Part shown: positions 55,823 through 64,000 of the stretch, in pieces
Layout of the letters: every line of letters starts with the position of its first letter
How positions within the stretch are numbered: position 1 is the stretch's first letter
From: Thiomicrorhabdus sp. Milos-T2
Lineage (GTDB): Bacteria; Pseudomonadota; Gammaproteobacteria; Thiomicrospirales; Thiomicrospiraceae
Assembly (NCBI RefSeq): GCF_000702325.1
Contig: NZ_KL370891.1
Span: 642,917-706,916 of the forward strand
Reading direction: 5' to 3'
Length of the DNA stretch: 64,000 nt
Program-made: the position numbers and the translations under genes
The notes under the pieces: generated by a model
The model's database searches: none
The model's input: only the letters and a program-made list of their open reading frames with translations
Told to the model about the DNA's origin: nothing

Positions 55823-56764
55823 ATGAAGTTAGCACATAAAAAACACGCTCAAAAATTTTCCTTAGTCGGCCTGTTCATCGGAATTTTATTTATTCCACTT
55901 AATGCATTAGCAGCCGGTTTAATGCCGTTTGTTTTAGGTAATGCTACAGCAGAAACGAGTGTTTCTACGGCATCAGTAAAGGTTAAGCAAGCCCTTAAAG
56001 ACAACGGGTTTAATATCGCAGGTACTTACTCTCCAACACAAAATGCAACGATTATTGTGGTAACAAATAATCAACTCAAAAAAATAGCAAGTTTGTCTAA
56101 ACATGGTGGGTTTGGTGCAATGCAACGAGTTGCTGTCACTAAAACAGGTGGAAAAATTGAAGTGAGTTACACCAATCCATCTTATCTATGGAATATTTAC
56201 CGAATGAAAGGCGATATTTCACCTATACAAACCGCTATGCAAAAAGCATTGGGTAAACAGTCTGAATTTGGAGCTGATAAAGGTTTATCTGCTGATGACT
56301 TACGTGGCTATCACTATAAAATGATGATGCCTTATTTTGATGATGAAGATGAACTAGCGGAATATGGTTCTTATAAAGAAGCGGTTGCAAGCGTTGAAGC
56401 AGGTCTAAAAGCCAAGCAAGCAGGTAGTAAAAAAGTTTATCGAATTGATATTCCGGGTAAAAATGTTACCGTTTTTGGTGTTGCCTTAAATTATAAAGGA
56501 GCGTCTGATAAAAACATTGCAAAGCAAATTGATCTTTCAGGTCACTCTCATGCGGCACATTTTCCTTATGAAATATTGGTTGATGGTGATGAAGTGATGG
56601 CATTAAACGGAAAATTTAGAATTGCGATTAACTGGCCAAGTCTTTCTATGATGGGGTCTGGTAGCTTTATGAGTATTTCCGATGCTCCTGACGATATTAA
56701 AGATGCATTAACGGCAGTAGCTAATAATAAAAAGATAGAAAGCGAAGAAGATAGCTTGTTATAA
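55823..56764 (+). CDS. exported DUF302-like protein
   Basis: Secreted protein of 313 residues with a signal peptide (hydrophobic FSLVGLFIGILFIPLNALA). SVKVKQALKDNGFNIAGTYSP and ATIIVVTNN near the N-terminus look like DUF302-type alpha/beta folds. The remainder (GGFGAMQRVAVTKTGGKIEVSYTNPSYLWNIYRMKGDI; HAAHFPYEILVDGDEVMALNGKFRIAINWP) is characteristic of an uncharacterised family. No cysteines or clear catalytic residues are evident. It stands alone between two terminators, upstream of htpG. No function assigned. Confidence 0.6.
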   Translation: MKLAHKKHAQKFSLVGLFIGILFIPLNALAAGLMPFVLGNATAETSVSTASVKVKQALKDNGFNIAGTYSPTQNATIIVVTNNQLKKIASLSKHGGFGAMQRVAVTKTGGKIEVSYTNPSYLWNIYRMKGDISPIQTAMQKALGKQSEFGADKGLSADDLRGYHYKMMMPYFDDEDELAEYGSYKEAVASVEAGLKAKQAGSKKVYRIDIPGKNVTVFGVALNYKGASDKNIAKQIDLSGHSHAAHFPYEILVDGDEVMALNGKFRIAINWPSLSMMGSGSFMSISDAPDDIKDALTAVANNKKIESEEDSLL

Positions 56765-56785
56765 ACAGCTTCTTATTTTCTCTTT

Positions 56786-56815
56786 AAAAAAGCACAGAAT
56801 TTTCTGTGCTTTTTT
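56786..56815 (+). terminator. terminator after DUF302-like gene
   Basis: AAAAAAGCACAGAA, loop TT, TTCTGTGCTTTTTT; perfect stem with T run. Confidence 0.92.
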
Positions 56816-56923
56816 GTTTTAAAGGCTTGAAAAGGTTTTTTTAGGCCTTATTAATCTTGCACATTTATAATTTATTTAATTTACTTAATCAAATTCTTAA
56901 ACACCACATTAGGAGATTTATTA

Positions 56924-58819
56924 ATGAGTGCAACAGAGACTCACGCGTTTCAAACCGAAGTAAACCAACTCTTAAAGTTGATGATTCACGCCCTATATTC
57001 AAACAAAGAAATTTTTGTAAGAGAGCTTGTTTCTAACGCATCGGATGCCTTAGATAAGCTGCGTTTTGAAGCGGTTTCTAATGATGCTTTAACCGAAGGT
57101 GAAGAAGAGCTAGCCATTCAGTTAGAATTCAATAAAGAAGCCCGCACCATTACGATAACCGATAACGGTATTGGTATGACTCGTGATGAAGTGATTGCAA
57201 ACATTGGTACCATTGCCAATTCAGGGACCAAAAAATTCTTAGAGTCTATGACTGGTGATCAAGCAAAAGATTCACACCTAATAGGACAGTTTGGTGTAGG
57301 TTTTTACTCTTCATTTATTGTTGCCGATGAGGTTGAATTAACCACTCGTAAAGCGGGTGAGTCAGCTTCTGAAGGAACTAAATGGATATCTAAAGGTGAA
57401 GGCGAATTTACTTTAGAAACTGTTGAAAAAGCTCAAAAAGGTACAGTCATCACGCTTCATTTAAAAGAAGAAATGGATGAGTTCTTAGATGAAAATCGCC
57501 TTAAAACGATTGTAACTACCTATTCTGACCACATTAACTTCCCAATTAAAATGGAAAAAACGGAGTGGGATGAAGAAGCTAAAGAATCAAAAGCAACCGG
57601 TGAGTTAGAGCAAGTTAACAAAGCAACGGCAATTTGGACTCAACCAAAATCTGAACTATCGGATGAAGATTACAACAACTTCTATCAGACCATTTCTCAT
57701 GACTTTAATGAGCCATTAGCTCATATGCATAACAAAGTAGAAGGTACGCTTGAATATACATCATTGCTATACCTACCTAAAAATGCCCCATTTGATTTAT
57801 ATGATCGTGAACGTCGTTATGGTTTAAAACTTTACGTTAAACGTGTATTTATCATGGATGACGCTGAACACCTAATGCCAACCTATTTACGTTTTGTGCG
57901 TGGGGTAATTGATTCAGCTGACTTACCATTAAATGTATCGCGAGAAATCTTACAGAGCAACAAAGTGGTTGATAAGATTCGTGCGGCCTCGGTTAAACGT
58001 GTACTTGACCAGCTAGCTAAGTTTGCTAAAGCTGAAGATCAAACTGAATACAACACTTTCTGGGACCAGTTTGGTCAAGTAATGAAAGAAGGTGTAGTAG
58101 AAGATTTTGCCAATAAAGACAAAATTGCTAAATTACTGCGTTTTGCATCAACCTACGAAGAAGCATCAAGTGAGCAACGTACCTCTTTAGAGAGTTATGT
58201 TGATCGTATGCAAGAAGGTCAAGAAGCGATTTACTTTATTGTTGCAGACACCCATGCAGCAGCTAAAGGTAGCCCACACTTAGAGATGTTCCGTAAAAAA
58301 GGCATTGAAGTGTTGTTGTTATCTGACCGTATTGATGAATGGTTAGTTTCACACTTAACTGAGTTTGAAGGTAAACAGCTTAAATCGATTACTTCTGCAG
58401 ACTTAAAAGAGTTTGAAGACGAAGCAGATAAAGAAATTTCTGATGATGAAAAACAAGCTCGAGAAGCCTTAACGGAAAAAGTTAAAAAAGTAATCGAAGA
58501 TAAGGTTTCAGATGTACGTATCACTCATCGTTTAACGGATTCTCCAGCATGTGTAGTGAGTGCAGAAGGCGATATGTCAGCGCATATGGCTCGTATGATG
58601 GAACAAATGGGACAAGCGATTCCAAAGCAAAATCCTGTTTTAGAATTAAACCCTGATCATGCGTTAGTGAAAAAACTTGAAGGCATTGAAGATGACGCTA
58701 AGTTAACAGAATGGTCTCTATTCTTATTAGAGCAAGCTCAGTTAGCCGAAGGTGATCAACTTGAAGAACCTGCAGCGTTTATTAAACGTATGAATGCATT
58801 GTTAAGTGAAGCTATGTAA
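56924..58819 (+). CDS. htpG: molecular chaperone HtpG (Hsp90)
   Basis: Cytoplasmic Hsp90 of 631 residues. The N-terminal ATPase shows [33 protein letters not shown] and [11 protein letters not shown]. The middle domain has the catalytic-loop Arg region in [11 protein letters not shown], and the C-terminal dimerisation domain ends with [12 protein letters not shown]. The ribosome site TTAGGAG precedes the ATG. No heat-shock promoter could be defined with confidence upstream. It ends before the 34-bp palindrome-based terminator. Confidence 0.97.
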
Positions 58820-58864
58820 GTTTTTACAGCGCTTTACATCACTAAACTTAGGTTTAGTGTAAAT

Positions 58865-58898
58865 AAACCCAATTAACCAGGCCTGGTTAATTGGGTTT
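58865..58898. terminator. 34-bp perfect palindrome terminator containing ACCAGGCCTGGT
   Basis: ACCAGGCCTGGT at 58876-58887 is the apex of a perfect inverted repeat that extends through AAACCCAATTA and its complement, followed by six T. It separates the convergent htpG and fbpB. Confidence 0.88.
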
Positions 58899-58979
58899 TT
58901 TGTTTATAGCGTTTGAATTTAAAAAGTCTGTTTGATATCTCTTCTAAAACGGCATCTGAATATAGTTACAGCAATTGAT

Positions 58980-60587
58980 TTAACGTCTTCTGCGTTGCGA
59001 AACCCATAGTGCTAAAATTCCCAGTAATACTAACAATAAAGCGGGCAATGCCGCACCTTCATAGTTTCCTTCTAGGCTCAATTCATAAGTGTAAATAGAC
59101 AAAGCACTCCAGTCGAAAGGACGTAACATATAAGTAGCTGGCAACTCTTTCATGACCTCTAAAAAAATCAAACCTGATGAAGCTATCAGGCCAGGTTTAA
59201 GTAGTGGTAAGTAAATTTTTGTAGAAAGGCGTAAGGGTGATGCGCCCAGACTTTTAGCCGATTGAATCATCTGTGGTGAAATTTGTCTTAGCCCATTGCT
59301 CACAGGCCCTTGCCCCAAAATAAAGAAGCGTAAGCTTAAGACTAAAATTAATACCCAGATACTTTGAGAAAGCCAGCCTGAAGTGAGTCCAAACTGATGC
59401 TCTAATCCAATTAAAATCCCTAATACACCAATAGCAATTACATTTCCTGGTAAGGCGTAGCCCATTAAAGTGAGTTGAGAAAAACGCTGAATCCATCGTC
59501 CAGCTTGTAAATCTCTTTTGAGTAATTCAAATGTCACCGCGACACTTAAAATGACGACCATAGCACCCAGACCAAGTCCTAAAGTATTGATGGTTAAAGA
59601 CCAGTATTTAGAGTCAGTAAAACTTTGGTCAGAGATAATAGCCCAGTAAAGAAGTTGTATAAATGGTAGCAAGAAACTAATGCTAAAAATGGTAAACACT
59701 AATACAAAAATTGACCAGGCCTGGTAACCTTTTAAGGTTGTTGGCGTGATTTTTTGCCATTTATTCAGTACACGGGGGCGAGACACTTTTACCCAATGGT
59801 CGACCATAAATAGAGTCCATGCGACTAATAAAATGAGTGATGCTAATTGCATGGCGAGTTTAAGTGAGTAAAAATCTTGCCATGCGCTGACAATAGCCGT
59901 TGTTAAAGTTGGAGTGTTAAAAATAGAAACGGTTCCATAGTCGGCTAATGTTTCCATCATGACTAACATCATGCCTAAAAATAGCGATGGAAAAGCTAAT
60001 GGAAATTGAATACGCCAAAAACGTCTCCAAGGCCCAGCACCCAATGCAGCAGCTTGAATATCCATCTCTGGGTAAGTACGTTCAAAATTGGGTTTCAGTA
60101 CCCCGTAAACGTAAGGGAAGAACATGAGGCTTAATACAATTACTAAACTAGTGTAGCCTTGTCGAGCATCCCAGGTCATGTTAACCCCCCAAGCCCTCAA
60201 TTGCGTCTGTATTAGCCCTGAATAGTCGAGCCAGCCTAAAAAAACAAACGCCATGACATAAGCAGGAATAGCCAGTGGTAGCAACAAAGCCCAGTTAAGC
60301 CATCTATGTCCTGGAAAACGGTAATGACTCATTATATAAGCGAGTAAAGTACCAATTAAACCAGCACCTAAAACTACCAAAAGTACTAGGCTAAGGGTGT
60401 TGATTAGTAGTTTTGGAAGTAAATGTTCCGCAATATGATTCCAATTTGAATCGATGCCTAAGAACCAAGAAATTATTAAAGGTAGTTGTGGCAAAACGCC
60501 TAAGGCAATTAAACCCCAGATGCCAATTTTTTTTACTTTAGGAGAGGATAGAAAACTGTAGTTCAAGATATTACTCGTACCCTGCAA
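58980..60587 (-). CDS. fbpB: ferric iron ABC transporter permease FbpB
   Basis: Fused double permease of 535 residues with about twelve spans, as in FbpB/SfuB-type iron(III) importers. Each half has an EAA-loop: MDIQAAALGAGPWRRFWRI (near 174) and MIQSAKSLGASPLRLSTKI (near 440), which contact the ATPase. Its start overlaps fbpA by 17 bp on the minus strand. A dispersed palindrome at 59714-59725 encodes YQAW near the middle, between the two halves. Confidence 0.92.
   Translation of the reverse strand: MQGTSNILNYSFLSSPKVKKIGIWGLIALGVLPQLPLIISWFLGIDSNWNHIAEHLLPKLLINTLSLVLLVVLGAGLIGTLLAYIMSHYRFPGHRWLNWALLLPLAIPAYVMAFVFLGWLDYSGLIQTQLRAWGVNMTWDARQGYTSLVIVLSLMFFPYVYGVLKPNFERTYPEMDIQAAALGAGPWRRFWRIQFPLAFPSLFLGMMLVMMETLADYGTVSIFNTPTLTTAIVSAWQDFYSLKLAMQLASLILLVAWTLFMVDHWVKVSRPRVLNKWQKITPTTLKGYQAWSIFVLVFTIFSISFLLPFIQLLYWAIISDQSFTDSKYWSLTINTLGLGLGAMVVILSVAVTFELLKRDLQAGRWIQRFSQLTLMGYALPGNVIAIGVLGILIGLEHQFGLTSGWLSQSIWVLILVLSLRFFILGQGPVSNGLRQISPQMIQSAKSLGASPLRLSTKIYLPLLKPGLIASSGLIFLEVMKELPATYMLRPFDWSALSIYTYELSLEGNYEGAALPALLLVLLGILALWVSQRRRR
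59714..59725 (+). repeat. dispersed palindrome, genic copy in fbpB
   Basis: Perfect ACCAGGCCTGGT, read on the minus strand as YQAWS in the linker between the two permease halves. Confidence 0.9.
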
Positions 60588-61578
60588 TTTGCATCAGTTT
60601 TACACCTTTAAATTGCTCGGTGTGCAATTTAGTGATGGGTAAGTTATCCGCTTTAAAAGGTAGAGTTGCCGTTTTTGATACCAGTTGTGCAATAGAAAAC
60701 TCATGATTTAAATCGGCAAAGATTTTCTGGGCTTCATTACTTAATAAATAGGCTAAAAATAACTTTGCGTTTTCTTTGTTATTCGCATACTTGGTAATAC
60801 CTGCTCCTGAAATGTTGATATGTGTTCCAGTGGTTTCCTGGTTTGCCCAAAACAGTTTAGCAACGGATTGTGGATTTTTTGATTGATTTCTATAGACATA
60901 GTAAGTGTTTACAATCCCTACAGCACACTGTCCAGAATTAACTGCTTTAATCACTTCTGAATCTTTAGCAAAAGGCTTAGTGGCTAAATTACTCACCCAG
61001 CCCTTGAATATTTCTAGGGTTTTTTGTTCACCAAAGTGGGCCACAAAACTAGCGGCTAATGATTTGTTATAAACTTTTTTACTAGTACGTAAGCAGAGTT
61101 TTCCTTTCCACATTGGATTCGCTAAATCTTCATAGGTTGTTAAGCTTTTTACGTCGACCAACTTAGGGTTATAAATTATAGTCCTGGCTCTTAAAGAGAG
61201 GCCTGTCCATAAACCATTGCTATCTTGTAAATGAGCAGGCACCACCACTTCTGTTGGGCCAAGATTAAGAGGTTGAAATAAGCCTTTTTCAGCAGCGAGT
61301 CCTAAATTCCCTGCATCAACCGTCATTAATACATCGGCAGGAGAGTTACGGCCTTCCATTTTTAAACGTTCAATTAAGGCTTCATCTTTGCCTGTCATCA
61401 GCTTAACGTTAATATTATGCTGCTTTTTAAAGCCATCAATTAAAGGCTGAATAAGGTTTACTGTGCGTGAGGAGTAAATTACTAAATCATCACTGGCTTG
61501 CACAAATGCGGTATTTGCGGTTAATGACAGAGTGGCAATGATTAAACCTAATGGCTTAAAAATAGATTTTAAAGACAT
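60571..61578 (-). CDS. fbpA: periplasmic ferric iron-binding protein FbpA
   Basis: Substrate-binding protein of 335 residues with a signal peptide (about 1-28, ending FVQA). Typical FbpA/FutA features: DLVIYSSRTVNLIQPL at the start of the mature protein, the adjacent tyrosines in GIVNTYYVYRNQ likely to bind iron, and ISGAGITKYANN. It is preceded by fbpC (60 bp) and overlaps fbpB. The natural substrate is inferred as Fe3+ from these motifs and the operon. Confidence 0.9.
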   Translation of the reverse strand: MSLKSIFKPLGLIIATLSLTANTAFVQASDDLVIYSSRTVNLIQPLIDGFKKQHNINVKLMTGKDEALIERLKMEGRNSPADVLMTVDAGNLGLAAEKGLFQPLNLGPTEVVVPAHLQDSNGLWTGLSLRARTIIYNPKLVDVKSLTTYEDLANPMWKGKLCLRTSKKVYNKSLAASFVAHFGEQKTLEIFKGWVSNLATKPFAKDSEVIKAVNSGQCAVGIVNTYYVYRNQSKNPQSVAKLFWANQETTGTHINISGAGITKYANNKENAKLFLAYLLSNEAQKIFADLNHEFSIAQLVSKTATLPFKADNLPITKLHTEQFKGVKLMQIAGYE

Positions 61579-61638
61579 CTAAAACTCCAAAATGTTAAAT
61601 ATTAAAAAAAGGGGAATTAAATTAAACGGTTAAATTAT

Positions 61639-62292
61639 TTAAGCTACTAATGGTTCTAAACCGTTAGCAGTAAAGTTTAATATTCGGTTGCATAATGATT
61701 GAGCTTCTTTTAGTTCATGGGTAATCAATAAAACACTGGTTTTATTTTTCGCAAACAGCTTTTGTAAACGTCCAATAATGCGTAGCGATAAATCTTTGTC
61801 TAGATTCGCAAAAGGTTCATCTAAAAGTAATAACTGCGGTTGAGGTGCTAAAGAACGTGCTAATGCAATACGTGCTGCTTGGCCACCTGATAGCTCATGA
61901 GGGTAGCGTTTTTCAAATCCTGTCATTTCAACAAAAGCCAACATTTCGGCAATACGTTTTTGCTTGTCACTTTTAGATAATGAAGTTAAACCAAAAACCA
62001 TATTTTGTTCTACTGTCATATGCGGGAAAAGAGCAGGGTCTTGCAGGACTAAGCCTAAACCACGCTTTTCTAAGGCAACAACTTGCTGCTCTTGTGACCA
62101 AATTTTTCCTTGCCAATAAATTGATCCGACTTTTAGAGGCATAACGCCTGCAATAGCTTTTATTAAACTTGATTTTCCGACCCCACTCGGCCCAACGACA
62201 CCAAATATTTCACCCTTTCTTAAGGTCAAGTTTACGTTTTGACATATAGCTGTTTGAGAATGACAAAGTTGTAGGTTTTTGATTTCAAGCAT
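61639..62292 (-). CDS. fbpC: ferric iron ABC transporter ATP-binding protein FbpC
   Basis: ABC ATPase with Walker A GPSGVGKSS, signature LSGGQAARIALARSL and Walker B LLLLDEPFANLD, then LLITHELKEA. The start at 62292 (ATG) begins MLEIKNLQLCH; a TTG five codons upstream also fits but adds no domain. At 217 residues it lacks the C-terminal regulatory domain of longer FbpC proteins. It is first in the order fbpC-fbpA-fbpB. MITE copy D lies 40 bp upstream. Confidence 0.9.
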   Translation of the reverse strand: MLEIKNLQLCHSQTAICQNVNLTLRKGEIFGVVGPSGVGKSSLIKAIAGVMPLKVGSIYWQGKIWSQEQQVVALEKRGLGLVLQDPALFPHMTVEQNMVFGLTSLSKSDKQKRIAEMLAFVEMTGFEKRYPHELSGGQAARIALARSLAPQPQLLLLDEPFANLDKDLSLRIIGRLQKLFAKNKTSVLLITHELKEAQSLCNRILNFTANGLEPLVA

Positions 62293-62331
62293 ATTCGTTA
62301 CTCGCAATATTTTTATTTATCAGTTTGTATT

Positions 62332-62492
62332 AGAGACCTTTGCACGAGAGTATGAACGAGTAAAAATGGTTAAAATTTACCCGATTTTTGTTGAAAAACT
62401 TGCGAATAGCTAGCTATTCCCTGCGTTTTTCGCCGCAATCAGGCAAATTTTCCCTCATTTTTCTTTCGCACCTATCTCGTGCAAAGGTCTCT
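62332..62492. mobile_element. MITE-like palindromic element, copy D (161 bp)
   Basis: Same ends and centre (GAATAGCTAGCTATTC at 62404-62419) as copy C but in reverse orientation. ATT flanks both ends (62329-62331 and 62493-62495). The full element folds as one imperfect hairpin. It lies between fbpC and a candidate promoter/Fur box, so a transcript from there would begin with this hairpin. Confidence 0.88.
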
Positions 62493-62499
62493 ATTAGTT

Positions 62500-62553
62500 A
62501 TATTAATCTTAATAGTAATTGATTGCAATATGTAATAATAATTATTCTCATTA
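62500..62553 (-). promoter_or_regulatory. candidate fbpC promoter and Fur-like box
   Basis: On the minus strand TTGCAA (62528-62523), a 17-bp spacer and TAATAT (62505-62500) form a possible promoter ending 7 bp before MITE copy D. Just upstream, AATGAGAATAATTATTATTA (62553-62533 region) resembles the Fur consensus of repeated GATAAT units. The Fur box could instead serve ybiT on the plus strand, though that is unlikely by function. The remaining part of the 484-bp fbpC-ybiT gap shows no gene. Confidence 0.45.
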
Positions 62554-62791
62554 GTATTTGGGTTTTAATTTTGTTATTTATTAATGATTTCATGGTTATT
62601 AAAAGACTTTGCTATTTATTCTATTGAGTGAAAGCGGTAGATTAAATATTATTTTCAGATACTTAGGACTAATTTATGGCACAATAGCGCCCAAATTCAA
62701 TGAGCCGTTACTCTCTATCGTTAAGAAAAAACGCTACGCTCAAAATCGCAGTTAAATTGTTAAGTTGCCATATAGTAATAAGGAAAAAATT

Positions 62792-64000
62792 TTGATTTCA
62801 ACAGCTAATATCACCATGCAGTTTGGTGAAAAACCTCTTTTTGAAGACATCTCAGTTAAATTTGGTAACGGAAACCGCTACGGTTTAATTGGTGCTAATG
62901 GTTGCGGTAAATCGACCTTTATGAAAATTTTAGGGGGCGATTTAGAACAAACGGCGGGTACGGTGAGTATTGATGAAAATGAGCGTGTTGGTAAATTAAA
63001 ACAGGACCAGTTCGCTTATGAAGAGTTTAGTGTTGTCGATACCGTTATTATGGGTCAACCAGAGCTTTGGGAAGTAAAAAAAGAGCGCGATCGTATTTAC
63101 GGCTTGCCAGCTATGTCTGAAACAGAAGGAATGTTAGTTGCTGATTTAGAAGTTAAGTTTGGTGAAATGGATGGCTATACCGCTGAGTCTCGCGCGGGTG
63201 AATTGCTAATGGGGTTAGAGATTCCGGTAGAGCAACATTATGGCCCAATGAGTGAAGTTGCCCCAGGTTGGAAACTGCGTGTTCTTTTAGCGCAAGCACT
63301 GTTTGCAGACCCAGATATTCTGTTACTTGATGAGCCAACCAACAACTTGGATATTAACACGATTCGTTGGTTAGAAACGGTTTTGAATGAACGTAAAAGC
63401 ACCATGATTATTATCTCCCACGATAGACACTTTCTAAATAGTGTTTGTACTCACATGGCCGATTTAGACTATGGTGAACTACGACTATATCCTGGTAACT
63501 ATGATGAATACATGACTGCGGCAACGATGGCTCGTGAACAGCTATTATCAGACAATGCAAAGAAACAAGCTCAAATTGCCGAGTTAAAAACCTTTGTAAG
63601 CCGCTTCTCTGCAAATGCATCAAAAGCCAAACAGGCTACCTCACGTGCTAAGTTAATCGACAAAATTGAGCTTTCTGAAGTTAAGGCTTCAAGCCGTGTA
63701 AATCCGTTTATTCGTTTTGATCAGGATAAAAAATTATTTAGATTAGCGTTAGAAATCCAAAAGTTAAGTAAAACATACGACAACGATGGAGAATCTAACG
63801 AAGTACTTAAAAACGTTAATTTAATGCTAGAAGTCGAAGAGCGTATTGCGGTTTTAGGGGCAAACGGAATTGGTAAAACCACTTTGTTAAAATGTTTAGT
63901 GGGTGATGAAAAACCAACCTCAGGTATAGTGAAATGGTCTGAAAACGTTAAAGTTGGTTACTATGCTCAGGATCATGCCGATGACTTTAAAGAAGACCTG
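62792..64000 (+). CDS. ybiT: ABC-F ATPase YbiT (5' part)
   Basis: Partial: 403 codons run to the right edge. The TTG start at 62792 follows AAGGA by 8 bp. The N-terminal half aligns closely with E. coli YbiT: first Walker [10 protein letters not shown] (residues 34-42), the degenerate signature [18 protein letters not shown] where other ABC-F proteins have LSGG, and [12 protein letters not shown]. The linker [15 protein letters not shown] and the second Walker [10 protein letters not shown] are also present. ABC-F proteins act on ribosomes. It is not EttA or Uup, which have LSGGE signatures. Confidence 0.93.
   Translation, partial: MISTANITMQFGEKPLFEDISVKFGNGNRYGLIGANGCGKSTFMKILGGDLEQTAGTVSIDENERVGKLKQDQFAYEEFSVVDTVIMGQPELWEVKKERDRIYGLPAMSETEGMLVADLEVKFGEMDGYTAESRAGELLMGLEIPVEQHYGPMSEVAPGWKLRVLLAQALFADPDILLLDEPTNNLDINTIRWLETVLNERKSTMIIISHDRHFLNSVCTHMADLDYGELRLYPGNYDEYMTAATMAREQLLSDNAKKQAQIAELKTFVSRFSANASKAKQATSRAKLIDKIELSEVKASSRVNPFIRFDQDKKLFRLALEIQKLSKTYDNDGESNEVLKNVNLMLEVEERIAVLGANGIGKTTLLKCLVGDEKPTSGIVKWSENVKVGYYAQDHADDFKEDL

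Overview
The window is ordinary chromosome from an AT-rich gammaproteobacterium. Gene order (mreBCD-mrdA-rodA-dacA-dat-ybeD-lipB-lipA; lptD-surA-pdxA-rsmA-apaH divergent from amgK-murU), a YbiT-type ABC-F protein, and sulfur-oxidiser flavoured genes (exported DsrE-like protein, Tat-type metallo-beta-lactamase-fold hydrolase, possible SoxK-like lipoprotein) suggest a Thiomicrospira/Hydrogenovibrio/Thiomicrorhabdus-like sulfur oxidiser. That placement is inference from gene content and protein resemblance; no rRNA or tRNA gene was seen.

Layout. 1-7.0 kb: phosphate (Pho) cluster pstC(partial)-pstA-pstB-phoU-phoB-phoR, then pstS behind its own three-repeat Pho box. 7.1-10.3 kb: ferredoxin, voltage-gated cation channel, VIT-type metal transporter, exported DsrE-like protein, BolA. 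10.3-17.5 kb (minus): membrane protein, apaH, rsmA, pdxA, surA, lptD; divergent from them amgK-murU (cell-wall sugar recycling). 19.5-24.2 kb: PAS protein, rluF, HicA-like protein, cold-shock protein, yaaA, yfeX-type peroxidase. 24.3-35.3 kb (minus): Hsp33, lipoate genes, dat, dacA and the rod-shape/elongasome operon. 35.8-40.2 kb: gatCAB and htpX. 40.3-47.7 kb: sufE, YbjN-like protein, exbB-exbD-tonB, a metallo-hydrolase, serB, RDD protein, CbiM-like permease, small lipoprotein. 48.0-51.2 kb: guaB-guaA. 51.6-58.8 kb: tadA, cheD-cheA and a CheZ-like gene, a DUF302-type exported protein, htpG. 59.0-62.3 kb (minus): ferric-iron ABC transporter fbpC-fbpA-fbpB. 62.8 kb to the end: ybiT, cut by the window edge.

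The most unusual content is repeated DNA, not an unknown gene cluster. (1) The 12-bp palindrome ACCAGGCCTGGT occurs 12 times perfectly in 64 kb, plus several near matches, both in intergenic stem-loops (some forming terminators) and in frame inside unrelated genes, where it writes QAW or PGLV. (2) A family of palindromic MITE-like elements (136-242 bp) has four near-complete copies with shared ends (AGAGACCTTTGCACGAGA), a shared centre (GAATAGCTAGCTATTC) and different 3-bp flanking direct repeats (TTG, TAA, AAT, ATT), plus short remnants. One copy lies between a candidate Fur box/promoter and fbpC. (3) An octamer tandem array lies just upstream of dat. (4) Short tandem duplications recur at gene ends. 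Among proteins, Hsp33 lacks two of its four zinc cysteines, PstA has a long periplasmic coiled-coil insert, and a HicA-like protein stands without HicB. I found no CRISPR array, prophage, full transposase gene or recognisable defence island.
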